NCBI GenBank assembly: GCA_027625915.1
Contig: JANTQA010000033.1
Coordinates: forward strand, 2,914,001 to 2,978,000
Direction: 5' to 3'
Source: Anaeramoeba flamelloides
Lineage: Eukaryota > Metamonada > Anaeramoebidae
Length of the DNA stretch: 64,000 nucleotides
Shown here: in pieces, positions 1-12,627 of the stretch
Position numbering within the stretch: the stretch's first letter is position 1
Layout of the letters: every line of letters begins with the position of its first letter
Program-made: the position numbers and the translations under genes
The notes under the pieces: model-generated
What the model was told of the DNA's origin: nothing
Database searches by the model: none
What the model saw: only the letters and a program-made list of their open reading frames with translations

Positions 1-103
1 ACACTTGAAATTATGTATATTTTTAGATACAATATCTTGTTTTTTGAACTCATTTACTAAAAAAAATTATAAATTCTGAGATTTTTATTTTCACAAAAGG
101 AAC

Positions 104-806
104 TAAACTATGTTTCAGTCAAAGGTGTCCAATGTTTTTTTTCAAATATCAATTATTTTATAGAATTGACCTTTGAAGAACAAATAAGAAATAAACAGAA
201 TAATATACTTCAAAGAATTGTTGATATCCGTCTGAAAGAAAACTAATTAATCAATAGATTTTCTTGAAAATTGAAAAACTCAAATTCTTAGGAATACATT
301 GAGAAAAACAACAATGTTCGTTTTGAACTTCTACTGGTATTTGAATAATAAATAGGAAACATTTTTCACTTCATTTTCCATACTTTTCTTTTAGAAATCA
401 AGGCTCCCCAAATGAAGTTTGTTGGTATTTGTGGTCTCTATTTGAAAAATGAAATGAAAATTAAGTGAAAATTTTTCACATTTATTAAACAAATATCAAG
501 ATCAAAGATCGAATAGAATTGCAATAGAAATCAATATGATTTATCAACAATCTTTACATGTTTTCAATAACTTAGAATAACACATTTTTACCAAGTGACT
601 ATTTTCCTTGCAATAAAAAAATTTTTTGTAAAATGAATTTCGTTTTAAAAAAAAAAATCGAAAAAAAAAAAAAAAATGGGAAAAAATGATTTGAATTTTC
701 AAAATTTCCAAAATAAAATTTTTCTTCTATTATCTATGCAAACACTTTAAACATATGTATTGTACCATTACAACTGTACCCCTTTGACTGAAAAATAGTT
801 TAATTT
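104..806. mobile_element. MITE-like element, family M4 (copy a)
   Basis: An element of about 700 bp bounded by imperfect inverted repeats: the left end reads AAACTATGTTTCAGTCAAAG and the right end is the complement of AAACTATTTTTCAGTCAAAG. No coding capacity is visible. The same ends and interior recur at 14413-14972, 18920-19385 (interior and right end), 24560-25075 (reverse) and 35000-35175 (right end only), so this is a dispersed family. The copies are clearly diverged from one another, which suggests old insertions. The transposase class is not evident from the ends. Confidence 0.6.
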
Positions 807-3067
807 GGTCTTCCAATGTTTTTTTTATTTTTAAATGGTAAAAGTAAAAAAAAGTTAAATTAAAAAGATAAACTCTCTGGAAAGCCATTCTAATTTAATA
901 TATTAACTTATTCTTTGATTTCAAAATTTTCTCAACCCCAATTTTTCAAAAAAAAATAAAAAAGTGCACAGTAATTCCAAAAAATATTTTCAATATTCAA
1001 AAGTTGAGAGTCTTTTTATTCTAAAAAAATTTATCCCTGTGGTTAATTGGATTAAGTTATAAGGTTAGATTTCGAAAAATATCAATCAGAAAAAAATACT
1101 GCTTAATTTTTTTAAGCACGTATGATCTAATTTTCTCATTTTTTTGTCAAAAAATACCATTTTAGTCGATCAATATCTTCAGAATTCTTTTTTAAAATTT
1201 ATTTAAAGAAGCCTATTTCTTGTTTAAATACTGTTTTCGTCCCATTGATTTATTTCTTTTATTTCTACAGTCAGCCAATATTTTTTGCATAAGTTAAAGT
1301 TTCATAATGGGGTAAAATAAAAAACAACGAGTTATTTACACCATTGTAATAAATTTATTGTTTAATAAGATTTTTATGAGATTTTTTCGAGATATTTGAG
1401 TCAGGGTAGACTAATAACATTTAGACTCAATTACAACATACTTTGATTAAAGAAATATCTATGATGAGGCTAATCCCTTAAACAAAAAAAGTGACTAAAT
1501 TTTTGTACATACTTTTCAAAAACAAAATGTTGTAAATTAAAAAAATCTCTTTATAAGAAGATGTAGAGCAATAAAGACTATTTTTTATGCAATGGTGATG
1601 AAAACCAAAATACAAATAAGTTAAAAACTTTCTATTTGAAAAAAAGATAATCATTGTAATACTTTTCATTTTTCTATAAAAATGGGGAAAAAAAATTATT
1701 TAAACTGTAACAATTTTTTTATCTTGGTTTATTTATCAATCATAATTTTTTGGTAAATCGTATTGACAAAATAAACTTGAGACGAATATTCCCAACAATA
1801 AATTAACTCCTTTTACTTATGAATACTGATACAATAAATAAATATTAATTTTTTAACAAAATTATTCGCAATACACGAAAAAAAGTGGGAATCTACAAGA
1901 CAGTTTTCCTTTAAAAGTATTTCAAAAAGAATCTATACTTTCTTACGTTTCATAAAATAGCGTATTTCAAAATATTTCTGGTTTTAATTGGCAAAAAAAC
2001 CAAAGATTTTTGTGGACATTTTCCTCGAATTCAGATCACTTTCCCAAAAAAGATTATTCAGTTCCTTCTTATTACCCAAGATTATTTTGGAAAATATTTG
2101 TTTCACTTGATTCTTACATTTCACATTTACTTTTACGATTTTTAAACAGGAAAAAGTATTTTTCAGAGATCATCCAATTGGTTTTCTTTAAAAGTCTATC
2201 AAATTAACTATTAAACAAGTTTTACTTGATGTCAAATAATTTCGATTTTTGATGAAACAAAAACCAACCAACCTTAAGATTTCGTTCTTGTGATGGAGGA
2301 ATTTCTAATTTTCAATCTTTTTTCCTTTTTACTTGATTTTTTAAATTCTTTGTTAAAAGATCCCTCTAATAAAAAAAGAGATCAGTTGATAAGAAAAACA
2401 CTAATTTTTTTTTTTTTGACAAATCAAAAATGATTCAATTCGGAAAACCAAAGACCACCTGAATGGCAAAAACTGAATTATTGTATTATTAGTATTGAAT
2501 TTGGTAATATTTCTCGAGTTTTCGCAAATTGTAAAACGAGTTTTTTTCTTTAGAAGTTTAACAAAAAAAAAAAAATTACATTTAAAAAGAGAAAAATTTT
2601 TGGAATTTAAGGCTGACAAAAAATTAAACAAAAATCAATTCACCAAAAAAGACACAACTTGTGTTTTTCTTATCAAAGTTTTGTTTTTTTTTCTTGATAA
2701 ACTAATTTGTTCAATTAAAATTATGGACAATAGATGGAAAGAAATCGAAATTTAGACACTTTTTAAGATACACTTTGATTAAACATATCATTTTATATCT
2801 GATTTTTGAAGATTGGCTCACTATTCATCAAAAAACATAATTAATGAAGACTTTTAAGTTTCTTTTTTTTACCAAAATCAAAAAGGTATTATAATACTTG
2901 GAAAAGTATTGAACTATAAAACGCACTTCAATTTCTTGTAGCAATTTTTAAATTTTAAATTTCCCTCTTATTTTTTGTATCATTTTTTTTTATTTTTGAT
3001 CGATTAACTTTTTTTTATTTAGTTTTTTGAACAAGCTAAAAACAAAAACAAAAATTTCTTGGTTTTT
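807..3067. other. AT-rich spacer upstream of the TBC-like gene
   Basis: No gene is supported. The open frames here (for example around 1478-1669, 2010-2207 and 2495-2755) are Phe/Lys/Ile-rich products of A and T runs and match nothing recognisable. The last ~100 bases before 3068 are T-rich with a short A-rich leader, presumably the promoter and 5' untranslated region of the downstream gene. Confidence 0.5.
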
Positions 3068-6000
3068 ATGAGTACAACTTCAAGTTCATCCTCAAGTTCT
3101 TCTTCCGAGAATGATAAAAAAAGCTCAAATTCATCAGGTTCTTCATCAGACAAGAAAAAACTTGGTAATTGTTTTATTTTTAAATCTTTTTTTTTTATTT
3201 TTTTATTTTTTTGGGTTATCAAAATTAAAATGTTATGAAAAAAAAACTTTTCACGCCACCTCAAAATAAACTTTAAATATATATATATTCAAAAAATTTT
3301 TTTAAAAATAAAAAATAGAGAAATTTTTTGATCTTTTTGAAACTATTTTTCCAATTTTTAAAAAGTTTTTTTATTTTAATGTTGATCTTGATTATAATTT
3401 GGTCTTTCTCGTTTTACAACCATTTTGAACAAGAAAGAACAAAAAAATTCAAAAGAAATGTCTAAAAAGGATTTACAAGACTTACCAGAACAACTAGATA
3501 ATAAATTATCAAAATTTTGATTTTTCATTTTTAATCAATTATCCCAAAAATTCTAATATTTATTTTTTAAAAAATGTACTGATCTTTTTTTTTGAAATAG
3601 ATCAAGAAAAGCCTGTAGAAGAAAGTGTAGAAAAGAAAGGTAAAGGAGAAAAAAAAGACAAAAAGGTAAAAGAGAAAAAATCAGAAAAGAAAGAAAAGCA
3701 AGAAAAAGAGAAAAAGTCTCCAAAAGAAACAAGGAAAGGCAATAAGGAAAAAAAGGAAAAAAAGGGCAACAAAGGAGGGGCCACAAAAGAGAAAAAGAAA
3801 AAGTCTGAAAAAGAAGAAAAGCAAGAAAAAGAGAAAAAGTCACCAAAAGAAAAAGAGAAAAAGTCTCCAAAAGAAAAAAAGAAAAAGTCTCCAAAAGAAA
3901 CAAGGAAAGGCAATAAGGTAAAAAAGGAAAAAAAGGGCAAAAAAGGAGGAGCCACAAAAGAGAAAAAGAAAAAGTCAGAAAAGAAAGAAAAGCAAGAAAA
4001 AGAGAAAAAGTCAACAAAAGAAAAAAAGAAAAAGTCTCCAAAAGAAACAAGGAAAGGCAATAAGGAAAAAAAGGAAAAAAAGGGCAAAAAAGGAGGAGCC
4101 ACAAAAGAGAAAAAGAAAAAGTCTGAAAAAGATGTTAAAAAAGGAAAGAAGGAACAAAAAGAAAAAAAAGAAAAAGAAGAAAAAGACACTAAAAAGGAAA
4201 ACAAAGCAAAACCAAAGAAGGAAAAAGAAACCAAAAAACAGAAAGAAGAGAAAGAAGGAAGAGATAAAATAGAGAAGAAAACAAAAGAAAAAGAAGAAAA
4301 AGAAGAAAAAAAAAAACCTTTAACAAAAGAAGATAAAAATCATTTAAAATTCATCAAAAACTGGGATACAACCATTGGAAAAATGGATCTAATGTTAACC
4401 AAAAAACGAAAAAATTTGCGTAAACAATTAGTTAAAGGCACAGGAGAAAAGCGTACTGAAGTTTGGAACAAAATACTAAAAACAGAAGAACTCAAAGGAG
4501 GTGACAATAGTGGTAAATATCAAGAATTACTCGATCACAATAACGAAAAATTTGAATCAATAATTGGGAAAGATGTCGAAAATACATTTCCAGATCATGA
4601 ATTATCAAAGGAAAATAAGCTTCAACCAAAAGTAATAGATGTTCTGAAGGCCTGGATCAACAAAAAACCTGATCAAGTCGGAAGGTATAAAACAGGAATG
4701 AATTTAATTGCTGGCATGTTGTGTATTTATCTTGAAGCTGAAGATGCATTTTATGGATTTGAACACATTATGGAAGAGTTTGGGCTTGTAGATTTTTATG
4801 AATTTGGAATGGAAATCCCGGCTATCAAAGAAGAAAAAAAGGAGAAAGCAGAAAAAGAAAAAGAGAAAAAAGAGAAAGAAGAAAAACCAAAACAGAAAAA
4901 AGAGAAAGAAGAGAAGAAAAAAAAAGAGAAAAAAGAAAAATCAAAAAAAGAAAAGAAAGAGAAAGAAGACAAAAAAAAGAAAGATAAAAAAGATAAATCG
5001 ACTTCCGGTTCGGATAAAGATAACGAAAAAAAAACATCCTCATCTTCATCCTCATCTTCATCTTCTGACGAAGAAAAAGAAGATAAGAAAAAAAAGAAAG
5101 AGAAAGGTGAAAAAGAAACTAAAAAGGAAAAAGAGAAGGAAGAAAAGAAAGAAAAGGAAGAAAAAAAGGAGAAGGAAGAAAAGAAGGGGGAAAAAGACAA
5201 GGAAGAAAAAAAAGAAGAACAACCAGAAAATGATAATACCAAATATCTCACGTATCAATTAAAAAAACTCCTTGAAACAAGATGTAAAAAGGTTAATCTT
5301 CATTTCAAAGACTTGGATCTTAAACCATATTTCTTTAACTGGATCAAAAATGCATTTATTTTAACATTCCCTTTTCATATTGTTGAAAGAATTTGGGATT
5401 TATTTATACTTGGTGGAATGCCTTCTATTATGAAATTTGCTTTTGGATCATTTAACTTTTTCTCTTCACAAATTACTAAAGGTAAAGGCCAGAGTATAAC
5501 TGAGTTTCTTGAACATCTCAAGAAAGGAGAATTCCCTTTGGAGAAATTTCTTAATAAATGCTCAGGAATTACATTCAAAGAAAAACAAATGAATTTATGG
5601 AAACAAGAATGCTTGCAGTCAAAAGAAAAAGAGAAGCCAGAAACAGCCGATAAAAAAAAAGAAAAAAAGGAAAAGAACGGCAAAGGTAAAAAAGATACCA
5701 AAAAGGAAACAAAAAAAGAGAACGAAAAAAAAGAAAAAGAAACCAAAAACGAGAAAGAAGAAAAACCAAAGAAAGAAAAAGATGCTAAAAAAGAAAAAAA
5801 AGAGAAGAAAGATAAAGCAGAAAAAGAAATTAAAAAGGAAACTCAAAAAGAGAAAAAAGAAAGAGAACGAAAAGAGAAAGAAGAGAAAAAAAGGTTAGAG
5901 AAAGAAAAAAAGGAGAAAGAGAAAAAAGAGAAAGAAGAGAAGAAAACAAAAGTGAAAGAAGAAAAACCAAAAAAAGAAAAGAAAGAGAAAGAAGATAAGA

Positions 6001-6698
6001 AAGATAAATCATCTTCGTCTTCTTCCGGTTCGGATAAAGATAAAGAAAAAAAAAAATCATCATCTTCATCTTCTGATGAAGAAAAAGTAGATAAGAAAGA
6101 AAAGAAAGATAAAGTAGATAAAGAAACCAAAAAAGAAACTAAAAAAGAGAAAAAAGAGAGAGAAAAAAAAGAGAAAGAAGAGAAAAAAAGGTTAGAGAAA
6201 GAAAAAAAAGAGAAAGAGAAAAAAGAGAAAGAAGAGAAAGAAAGAAAGGAAAAGGAAAGAAAAGAAAAGGAAAAAAAAGAGAAAGAAGAGAAAAAAAGGT
6301 TAGAGAAAGAACAAAAAGAGAAAGAACAAAAAGAGAAAGAGAAAAAAGAGAAGGAAAAAAAAGAGAAGGAAAAAAAAGAGAAGGAAAAAAAAGAAAAAGA
6401 AAAAAAAGAGAAAGAAGAGAAAGAGAAAAAAGAGAAAGAGAAAAAAGAGAAGGAAGAAAAAGAAAAAAAAGAGAAAGAAGAAAAAGAAAAAAAAGAGAAA
6501 GAAGAAAAAGAAAAAAAAGAGAAAGAGAAAAAAGAGAAGGAAGAGAAAGAGAAAAAAGAGAAGGAAGAAAAAGAAAAAAAAGAGAAAGAAAAAAAAGAAA
6601 AAGAAAAAGAAGAAAAAAAAGAGAAAGAAAAATCTCATTCTTCAAGTTCTTCCAGTTCATCAAGTTCCTCAAGTTCTTCTGATAGTGATTCAGATTAA
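3068..6698 (+). CDS. TBC-domain (Rab-GAP-like) protein, Lys/Glu-rich, catalytic fingers missing
   Basis: Two exons, 3068-3164 and 3601-6698, join in frame (the split codon becomes GAT) to give 1064 residues. Exon 1 encodes a Ser-rich start. Residues 34-290 are Lys/Glu repeats. A TBC domain follows: part one about 300-440, including GKDVENTFP and YKTGMNLIAG; a Lys/Glu/Ser insert about 441-577; part two about 578-706, including FHIVERIWDLFILGG. A further Lys/Glu tail ends in a Ser/Asp cluster. TBC proteins normally accelerate GTP hydrolysis by Rab GTPases with an Arg in IxxDxxR and a Gln in YxQG. Here these positions are Asn360 and Thr397, so hydrolysis-promoting activity is unlikely; a binding or scaffold role is inference. 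The intron holds a short coding-like stretch (3427-3520) with no usable donor. The start is the first ATG in the Ser-rich frame; further upstream exons cannot be excluded. Confidence 0.8.
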
Positions 6699-8752
6699 AT
6701 ACTTTAATTTTTTACAAAATCTAATATACCTAAATTTTTGATTTTAATCAATTCAAATTTTTTGATTATTGATTATTCAGAGGTATTGTCAGATATTTAA
6801 ACAACTATCAAAATAAATTTATTTTTTTTTTTTATAATACAATAAAAAATTGCTAACTACTAGTTTTTCAAATTTTTTCTTTTTAATGATAGCCATTTTT
6901 GAAAAATGAAAACCAAAAGTTTTAAAAACTCCCCATAAAATTTTTGATCAAATTAAAAACAACTTTTGGTAATGAATTAATAAACTCGTATTTTAATAAA
7001 GAAAAAATGAAAATAAAAAAATTGAAAATAAAAAATTCCTAAAATAGTAAAAAAATATACAAATTCGGGTACATAGTGCCCCACTTTTCGGAGTCGTGGA
7101 ATACCAATTTATTAATCACAGTTTGTGGAATCTTATTTATTGCTTAATTATCGTTCTATCGGGTTTTAACTCCTTTTGTTTCAGGACGTGGATAATTTTT
7201 AATTTGGTCATGTAAATGATATAATATTTTTTTTACTTAATGTTTTAATTATTTTTCTTCTTCTCTTTTTTATTGAGTAAATTTTCTTTGATTAATCCTT
7301 TCTCACAATAAATAAATTAATAAACTCGTAGTTTTCACTCTATAATAATCTTTATAATATTATTCACGTTTTGAATTAATTAATAAAAGATATAAAAATT
7401 CAAAAAAAAAAACATAATTTTTTTCTTTTTTTTTTCGATTGTGTTTTTTCAACCAATATAAAAACTTGGAACTTACATGATTTCAAATTATTTTTTTTTT
7501 CTTGATCATTTAAACTACTAATTTATCATTAGTAATCGAGCGTTATTAGATGATCTTTTATCTCTCCGTTTTTCAATAAAAAAAAAAAACAATTTATTTA
7601 CAGTACCCTATTCAATTATTTGATCAAAAACATGATATATTCAAAAGTTGTGTTAGTTTAGCAATAAAATATTTTTCATAATAACATTTGTGATATTATT
7701 TAAATTTGGAAATTTTCTTCATTTAAATAATTTTTTGTTCTTATTCATTTGAGTGCAACTAAAAAAAATGCAAAAGCAATTTGGAAATATAATGAATTTT
7801 TAAAATATTATTTAGATTATTTTTTATTAGATTATTTTTGAAATTATGTATTTATTTGAAATTATAATAATTTTTTATTTAAATAAAAAAAACAATATAG
7901 ATTCCTACCAAAACAAATATTTATTATACCCCTAGAATAATTTTGATTCCATTTTAATGTTTTATTAGATTATAATTAGTGATATATTAAAAGAAATCAA
8001 ATTATGTATTATAAATAAAAGATAATAATAAATATATAAATAATAATAATTATAATAAATCAAATTATGTATAATAGATAAATAAATAAATAAAGAATAA
8101 AATAATAATAATAATAATAATAACACAAAAAAAAATATTGTTTAAATATATAATTACCATAAAAATCGATCTGATCAATAACTTTTCTTAAAGCCTACCC
8201 GGTCTAAGAAAAGAATAATGATATTAACCAAATAGAATTTAAATAAAATATAAAATAAAAACCCTTATTTCAAAAGTTTTTTTTTTTACAAATCATTCAA
8301 ATATATTTAAACACAAAATAAATTTGTAATTATCACTACTATGAAGAAATATATATAGAAATATATAAATTATCAATATTTATGTTATTTCTTTTTACAG
8401 TATTTTCAAAAAAATTCAGAACCACTTTTTCTTCAAAAAAAAAAAAACGTGAAAAGCTGAAACCATAAAAAAAAAAAAAAACCTTTTCAATCTAAAAATT
8501 TACAAAGGTAAATTATTAAAAAAATTTTAAAAGTTTTTTTTTTTGGTTTCTGCTTTTTGATAAGTATTTTTTAAGAATAAAGTTGAACTTTGATCTAATA
8601 ATTTGGTTCTTTTTTGAAAATACTGTAAATCGAAATTAAAGTAACGCATACCTAAGTATATACATGCATACATATGTATGTACAGACTTAGATAAGTGTG
8701 CACAGACATACATATGTATGTACAGACGTATATTTTAATATATAACAAAAAA
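6699..8752. other. AT-rich spacer with a dispersed repeat at about 7020-7330
   Basis: No gene is seen. The segment about 7020-7330, with landmarks AATTCGGGTACATAGTGCCC and TTTGTGGAATCTTATTTATT, recurs in interrupted form at about 21130-22010 and, in part and inverted, at about 23025-23160, both in the Vps34 introns. The remainder is A/T runs and simple TAA-type repeats. A 9-10 bp stem with a G+C-rich loop lies at about 8186-8215. Just past the kinase stop, the 22-base motif at 8676-8697 is repeated exactly at 8706-8727; its core ACATACATATGTATGT is palindromic. Confidence 0.5.
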
Positions 8753-11084
8753 TTATAAATTTTTTCTGTTCATATGACGACTAACGAAATCTTCACAAGA
8801 AACCAAATGCCCAATTAAATATAAGAATTCAATTTTATCTTGAAGTATATTTGAAATTTTGAAAGCAAAGTCTTCATCATTATCTTGATCGTTTAATTGT
8901 TTAATACACAAATAAGCCTTTACTGAACATTCTTCCCCAACCAACTGTTCGATATATTCCCGAAGCTTTTCAATTTTAGTTGTAATGGTGTCTTCTGATG
9001 AGAGGTTTGGAATTCCAAGCGAAGGTGAAAACAATTCATAATGCTGTAATTCTTCTCTTATTTTCTTTTGGTCCTTTTCAGGCTGGTTTGTTATTGTTAA
9101 AGCGTTATCTAAGATTTCATCAAAATCTTTACCAAATTTAGAAGTACCAAAATCGTCTTGCTGAATAATTTTTTTTTTTTTTTTTTTTGTTATTTTTGTG
9201 TTTTTCGATTTTTTTAAATATTTCTTTTGACTCCTCATTATTAATGGGCTTTATGATGAAAGAATTATCAGAATTAATATCAATATTTGATAATTTCTTT
9301 TCATTTAATGATAATTTTTCTAATAAATCCATTTTTTCGTTTTCGTAATCATTGCTATCATATTTATTCAAATTATTATTCAAATTATTATTAATATATT
9401 TTTTATTTTTATATTTATTATTATCATAATTTCCGATCATTATCTTTTTATTTTCCTTCTCCACCCCCCTACCTCTCATTTTGCCCCTTCCATTTGCCTT
9501 TTCCTTTTCCTTTTCCTTTTCATTATCTCTGATCCTTTCCTTTTCCTTTTCCTTTTTCTTTTCCTTTTCCTTTTCCTTTTTCTTTTCCTTTTCCTTTTCC
9601 TTTTCCTTTTTCTTTTCCCCTTCCCTTTTCTTTTTTTCCTTAAATTCATTTGAAGATAAATACCACGTTGGTGTATCACTTTTATATCTTGGGTTCTTTG
9701 GCGAATTAAACAATCTCTTTGAATTTCTTCTGTCAACTTTATGATAATTATTTGAAGATATTTGTTTAGAATGATTTCTTTTCTTTCCTGATGATAATTT
9801 TTTATTTCTTATTTTTGGTTTGTATTGTTTAAAATTATTTTGTTTCATTTTTGATAAAACCTTTGGCTTTGATTTTAATTTATTATTTGATTCTTTAATA
9901 TTTTGATTATTGGATTTTTTTGGTTGTTGGCTCTTTTTGGATCCTCCAATATTGACTTTTTTAGCAGAGTCTTTTCTTGCCTTTGATTTTTTTTTTCTCT
10001 CCAAATCTAAGAGAGGCTTGTCGAGCCGATTCAAATTTTGTTTTTTTGTCTTTTTTTTGGAATAATAATTTTTAATCTTTCGTTTATATTCATAACGCAT
10101 TTTTCTCATTTTATTTCGGATAAATGGATTTTGTAAAATCTGGTTTATTGTTGGTCTTTTCGATTCGTCTCTTTCCAATAGCTCATAAACAAGCCTTTGT
10201 AAATGCTTTGAATAAAAACTTGGTATCCGTTCAACTTTTGATCTCGAAATCTTAAGTGCCAATTGCGTTATATTCGTGCCAGTAAATGCCCTCTTTAATG
10301 TGCACAGCTCATACAAGATAATCCCGATCGACCACACATCGGTTTTGTATGAATACGGCTTGCAGCTAATAATCTCTGGGCTTAAATAATACGGTGTTCC
10401 ACACACAGTTTTTGCTTTCTCTAAGGTGCTTTGTAAGAGCTTTGAAATTCCAAAATCACCAACTTTGATCTGCCCGCTTTTTGTTAAAAAGATATTTGCT
10501 AATTTTAAATCTCGGTGGATTATTTTTTTAGAGTGGATGTGTTGAAGCGCCAAACAAATTTGAATAAACGTTTCTAGGATCTCATCTTCACTAAAATATT
10601 GCCCCAAGTCTTTTTGTCGTTCAATTTTTTCTCGGAGATCGCCTCCATTTGCAAATTCCATTACAATGATAAATAGATCTTTTTTTGGGATCACAATTGA
10701 GTCATGATCTTGTGTTCAAATTTTTGTTTTTAGTTTTTCGTTTTTTGTTTTTTGTTTTTTGTTTTTTGTTTTTTTTGTTTGGAAAAGTAAAAAGAAAAAA
10801 AAAAAGGAAGAGTAACTTAAATTAAAAAGAGAAATTTTCTCGAAAGTTTATAGGATCAATAATGAACAAAAGTCAATACACTTAATAATGTTTGGATGAT
10901 TTAAAGAACACATTAATTTTGCTTCATTTTTTGTTATTTCCTTGAATTCTTTGGAAGTTATATAAATAAATTTAAGTACACGGTACTCCCCTGTTTCCTT
11001 AAGTCTATATAATCTTGCTTCTCCATAACTTCCTTTTCCTAATGTTTTAATTTTTTTATAGTTTTCCATTTGAAATTTTGACAA
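8753..11084 (-). CDS. NIMA-related (NEK family) Ser/Thr protein kinase
   Basis: Exon 1 is 11084-10868 and exon 2 is 10708-8753. The 159-base intron uses a weak donor (GTTCAT) but restores the family sequence CIDFYHDSIVIP. Kinase motifs: glycine loop GKGSYGEA (16-23), Lys38, Glu54, HRDLKLAN (137-144), DFG (157-159), SPE (182-184), domain end near 270. The segment VMEFANGGDL and the overall pattern are typical of NEK kinases, which act in cilia, mitosis and the cytoskeleton. The middle is basic and Lys/Glu-repeat-rich. The last ~140 residues resemble the conserved C-terminal module of NEK1/NEK5-like proteins (KLREYIEQLVGEE then KAYLCIKQ). That module is in a different frame: the reading frame breaks at an A20 run (9169-9188) and needs a net one-base change. 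A homopolymer length error or variant is the simplest reading, giving a protein of roughly 720 residues. Confidence 0.85.
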
Positions 11085-11544
11085 ACTTTAAACAAGAAAA
11101 GAAAAATGTGAAAAAATGGCCTTACCTAGTGTTTATAAATTAGAAATAATTTCCCAACTTTTAGAAATAATTGAACCCTTTTAATAATTGAGAGACAACC
11201 GCCGAACCTTTTAGATTATTACAAAGGGTGAAAAGCTTTTCGCAACACCTGAAAAGAAAATAAAATTGAAAAATTGAAATTTGAATAAACAAATATTTAA
11301 ATCAACATTTCATCCTTATTAACAATGTTTAGAAACAATACAGTCTCACACACCTAAACTACAATTTCTTGAGGCTATTATAATTATTATTTTTAATAGT
11401 AGTAATCTTTTAAAAGACGCTATTTGAGAGAAAAAGATGTTTTTTAGATTAAAAATTTATACACAAATATATAGAGAAAAAAATATGAGCTTAATTCAAC
11501 TTTAAGATAATACAACTAAAAATAAAAAAAAACAAAGTTGGTTT

Positions 11545-11765
11545 TCTTGGGGTTTTCTGTTTTATTTGTAAAAGTGTTCTCTGTTTTTTTTACTTTTGGA
11601 AATAAACAGAAAATTTTAATAAATTTTTGGTTTATTTTGAAAAATAAAAAAAACCTAACGAAAATATATCTTTTTTCTAAATCAACAGAAAACTCAAGTA
11701 AAGTTAACAGTGTTTTTTTTTTATTTTTGAAATAAACATAAAATTTGAGTTATTTTCTCTTTATT
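11545..11765. repeat. Palindrome-mosaic repeat (H), copy at 11.5 kb
   Basis: This stretch contains AATAAACAGAAAATTT followed by its near inverted complement and the linker CCTAACGAAAA, then AACAGAAAACTCAAG. The same modules occur at 21700-21890, 35278-35530, 36893-37530 and 40800-41235. It has no coding capacity. Confidence 0.6.
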
Positions 11766-11919
11766 TCAAAAAGTGAAAAAAACTTAAACATAAAAACAAT
11801 TAACTAAATATTTTTATGCATTTTAAATCAATAAATAATACTTTAATAGTCAAAATATTTAATTCTCAATCTGAGGGATATTTATCAAATTTACAATACT
11901 TTTAAAACGAAACATAATA

Positions 11920-12117
11920 CAGTCAGTTTCACTTTTAAGGCACAAACTTTCAACGAAATTTTAGGCACAAAAAAAATCTCAAATTAAAGCACAAAATTGA
12001 AATTCTAGTAAAATAAATTGTAAAAAAAAACAATTCCAAATTTTGTGCCTTAATTTGAGATTTTTTTTGTTCCTTAAATTTTGTTGAAAGTTTGTGCCTT
12101 AAAAGTGAAACTGACTG
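11920..12117. mobile_element. TA-flanked MITE, family M1 (copy a, best preserved)
   Basis: A 198-base element that is almost entirely one inverted repeat: it begins CAGTCAGTTTCACTTTTAAG and ends with the complement. It is flanked by TA on both sides (11918-11919 and 12118-12119). TA duplication and a CAGT end are typical of non-autonomous Tc1/mariner-type elements. Related copies are at 27579-27777, 46043-46239 and 50724-50919. Confidence 0.8.
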
Positions 12118-12591
12118 TAGCCCTTTAGCCGTGGAAAATAATTTAACACTTTTATTATATTTTTAATAAAATTCCATATTTAATTTCTTCACATCTTTGC
12201 ATCTATTTTGTTAAATACAAAAAAATAATTTAATTATATCAAAAAAATTTTCAAAACTAAAAAAAGGCATTTAATAAAAACATCAATCCTGGATGGTGTC
12301 AGTCAAAAAAAGAGCATGTATTGTAAGTATTCTTCATCACCATCAAAGGTTGAAAAGTAATTAATTTTATCTAAACCCTTAATTTCAAAAAAAGGGGCAG
12401 ATTTTTCATTAGAAAAAAATTTGTTTAATTTTTTTTTTTTGAATAATAATCTATTTTAATAAACTGTTTAGATAAAATAACCATTATAGATTAATAAATA
12501 AAAATATAGTGCAATCGTTTTATTTTGTAAAAGTCAAAGGAAAAAAGAATAAAATAATAATAAAAGTGTTTACATTAATTTTGACATTTGG

Positions 12592-12593
<2 letters not shown>

Positions 12594-12622
<29 letters not shown>
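12594..12622. repeat. TA dinucleotide microsatellite
   Basis: An uninterrupted run of about 14 TA units, directly at the left edge of the next element. Confidence 0.9.

Positions 12623-12627
<5 letters not shown>

Noticed and set aside
3553-4234. Long minus-strand frames rich in Phe/Ser/Leu opposite the Lys/Glu repeats
   Set aside because: They are complements of AAA/GAA codon runs of the TBC-like gene; the same holds for those at 4796-5258, 5375-6130 and 6139-6672.
8186-8215. Stem-loop CTTTTCTTA ... TAAGAAAAG with a G+C-rich loop
   Set aside because: A single 9-10 base stem is expected by chance in such AT-rich DNA and is not placed at a gene end.
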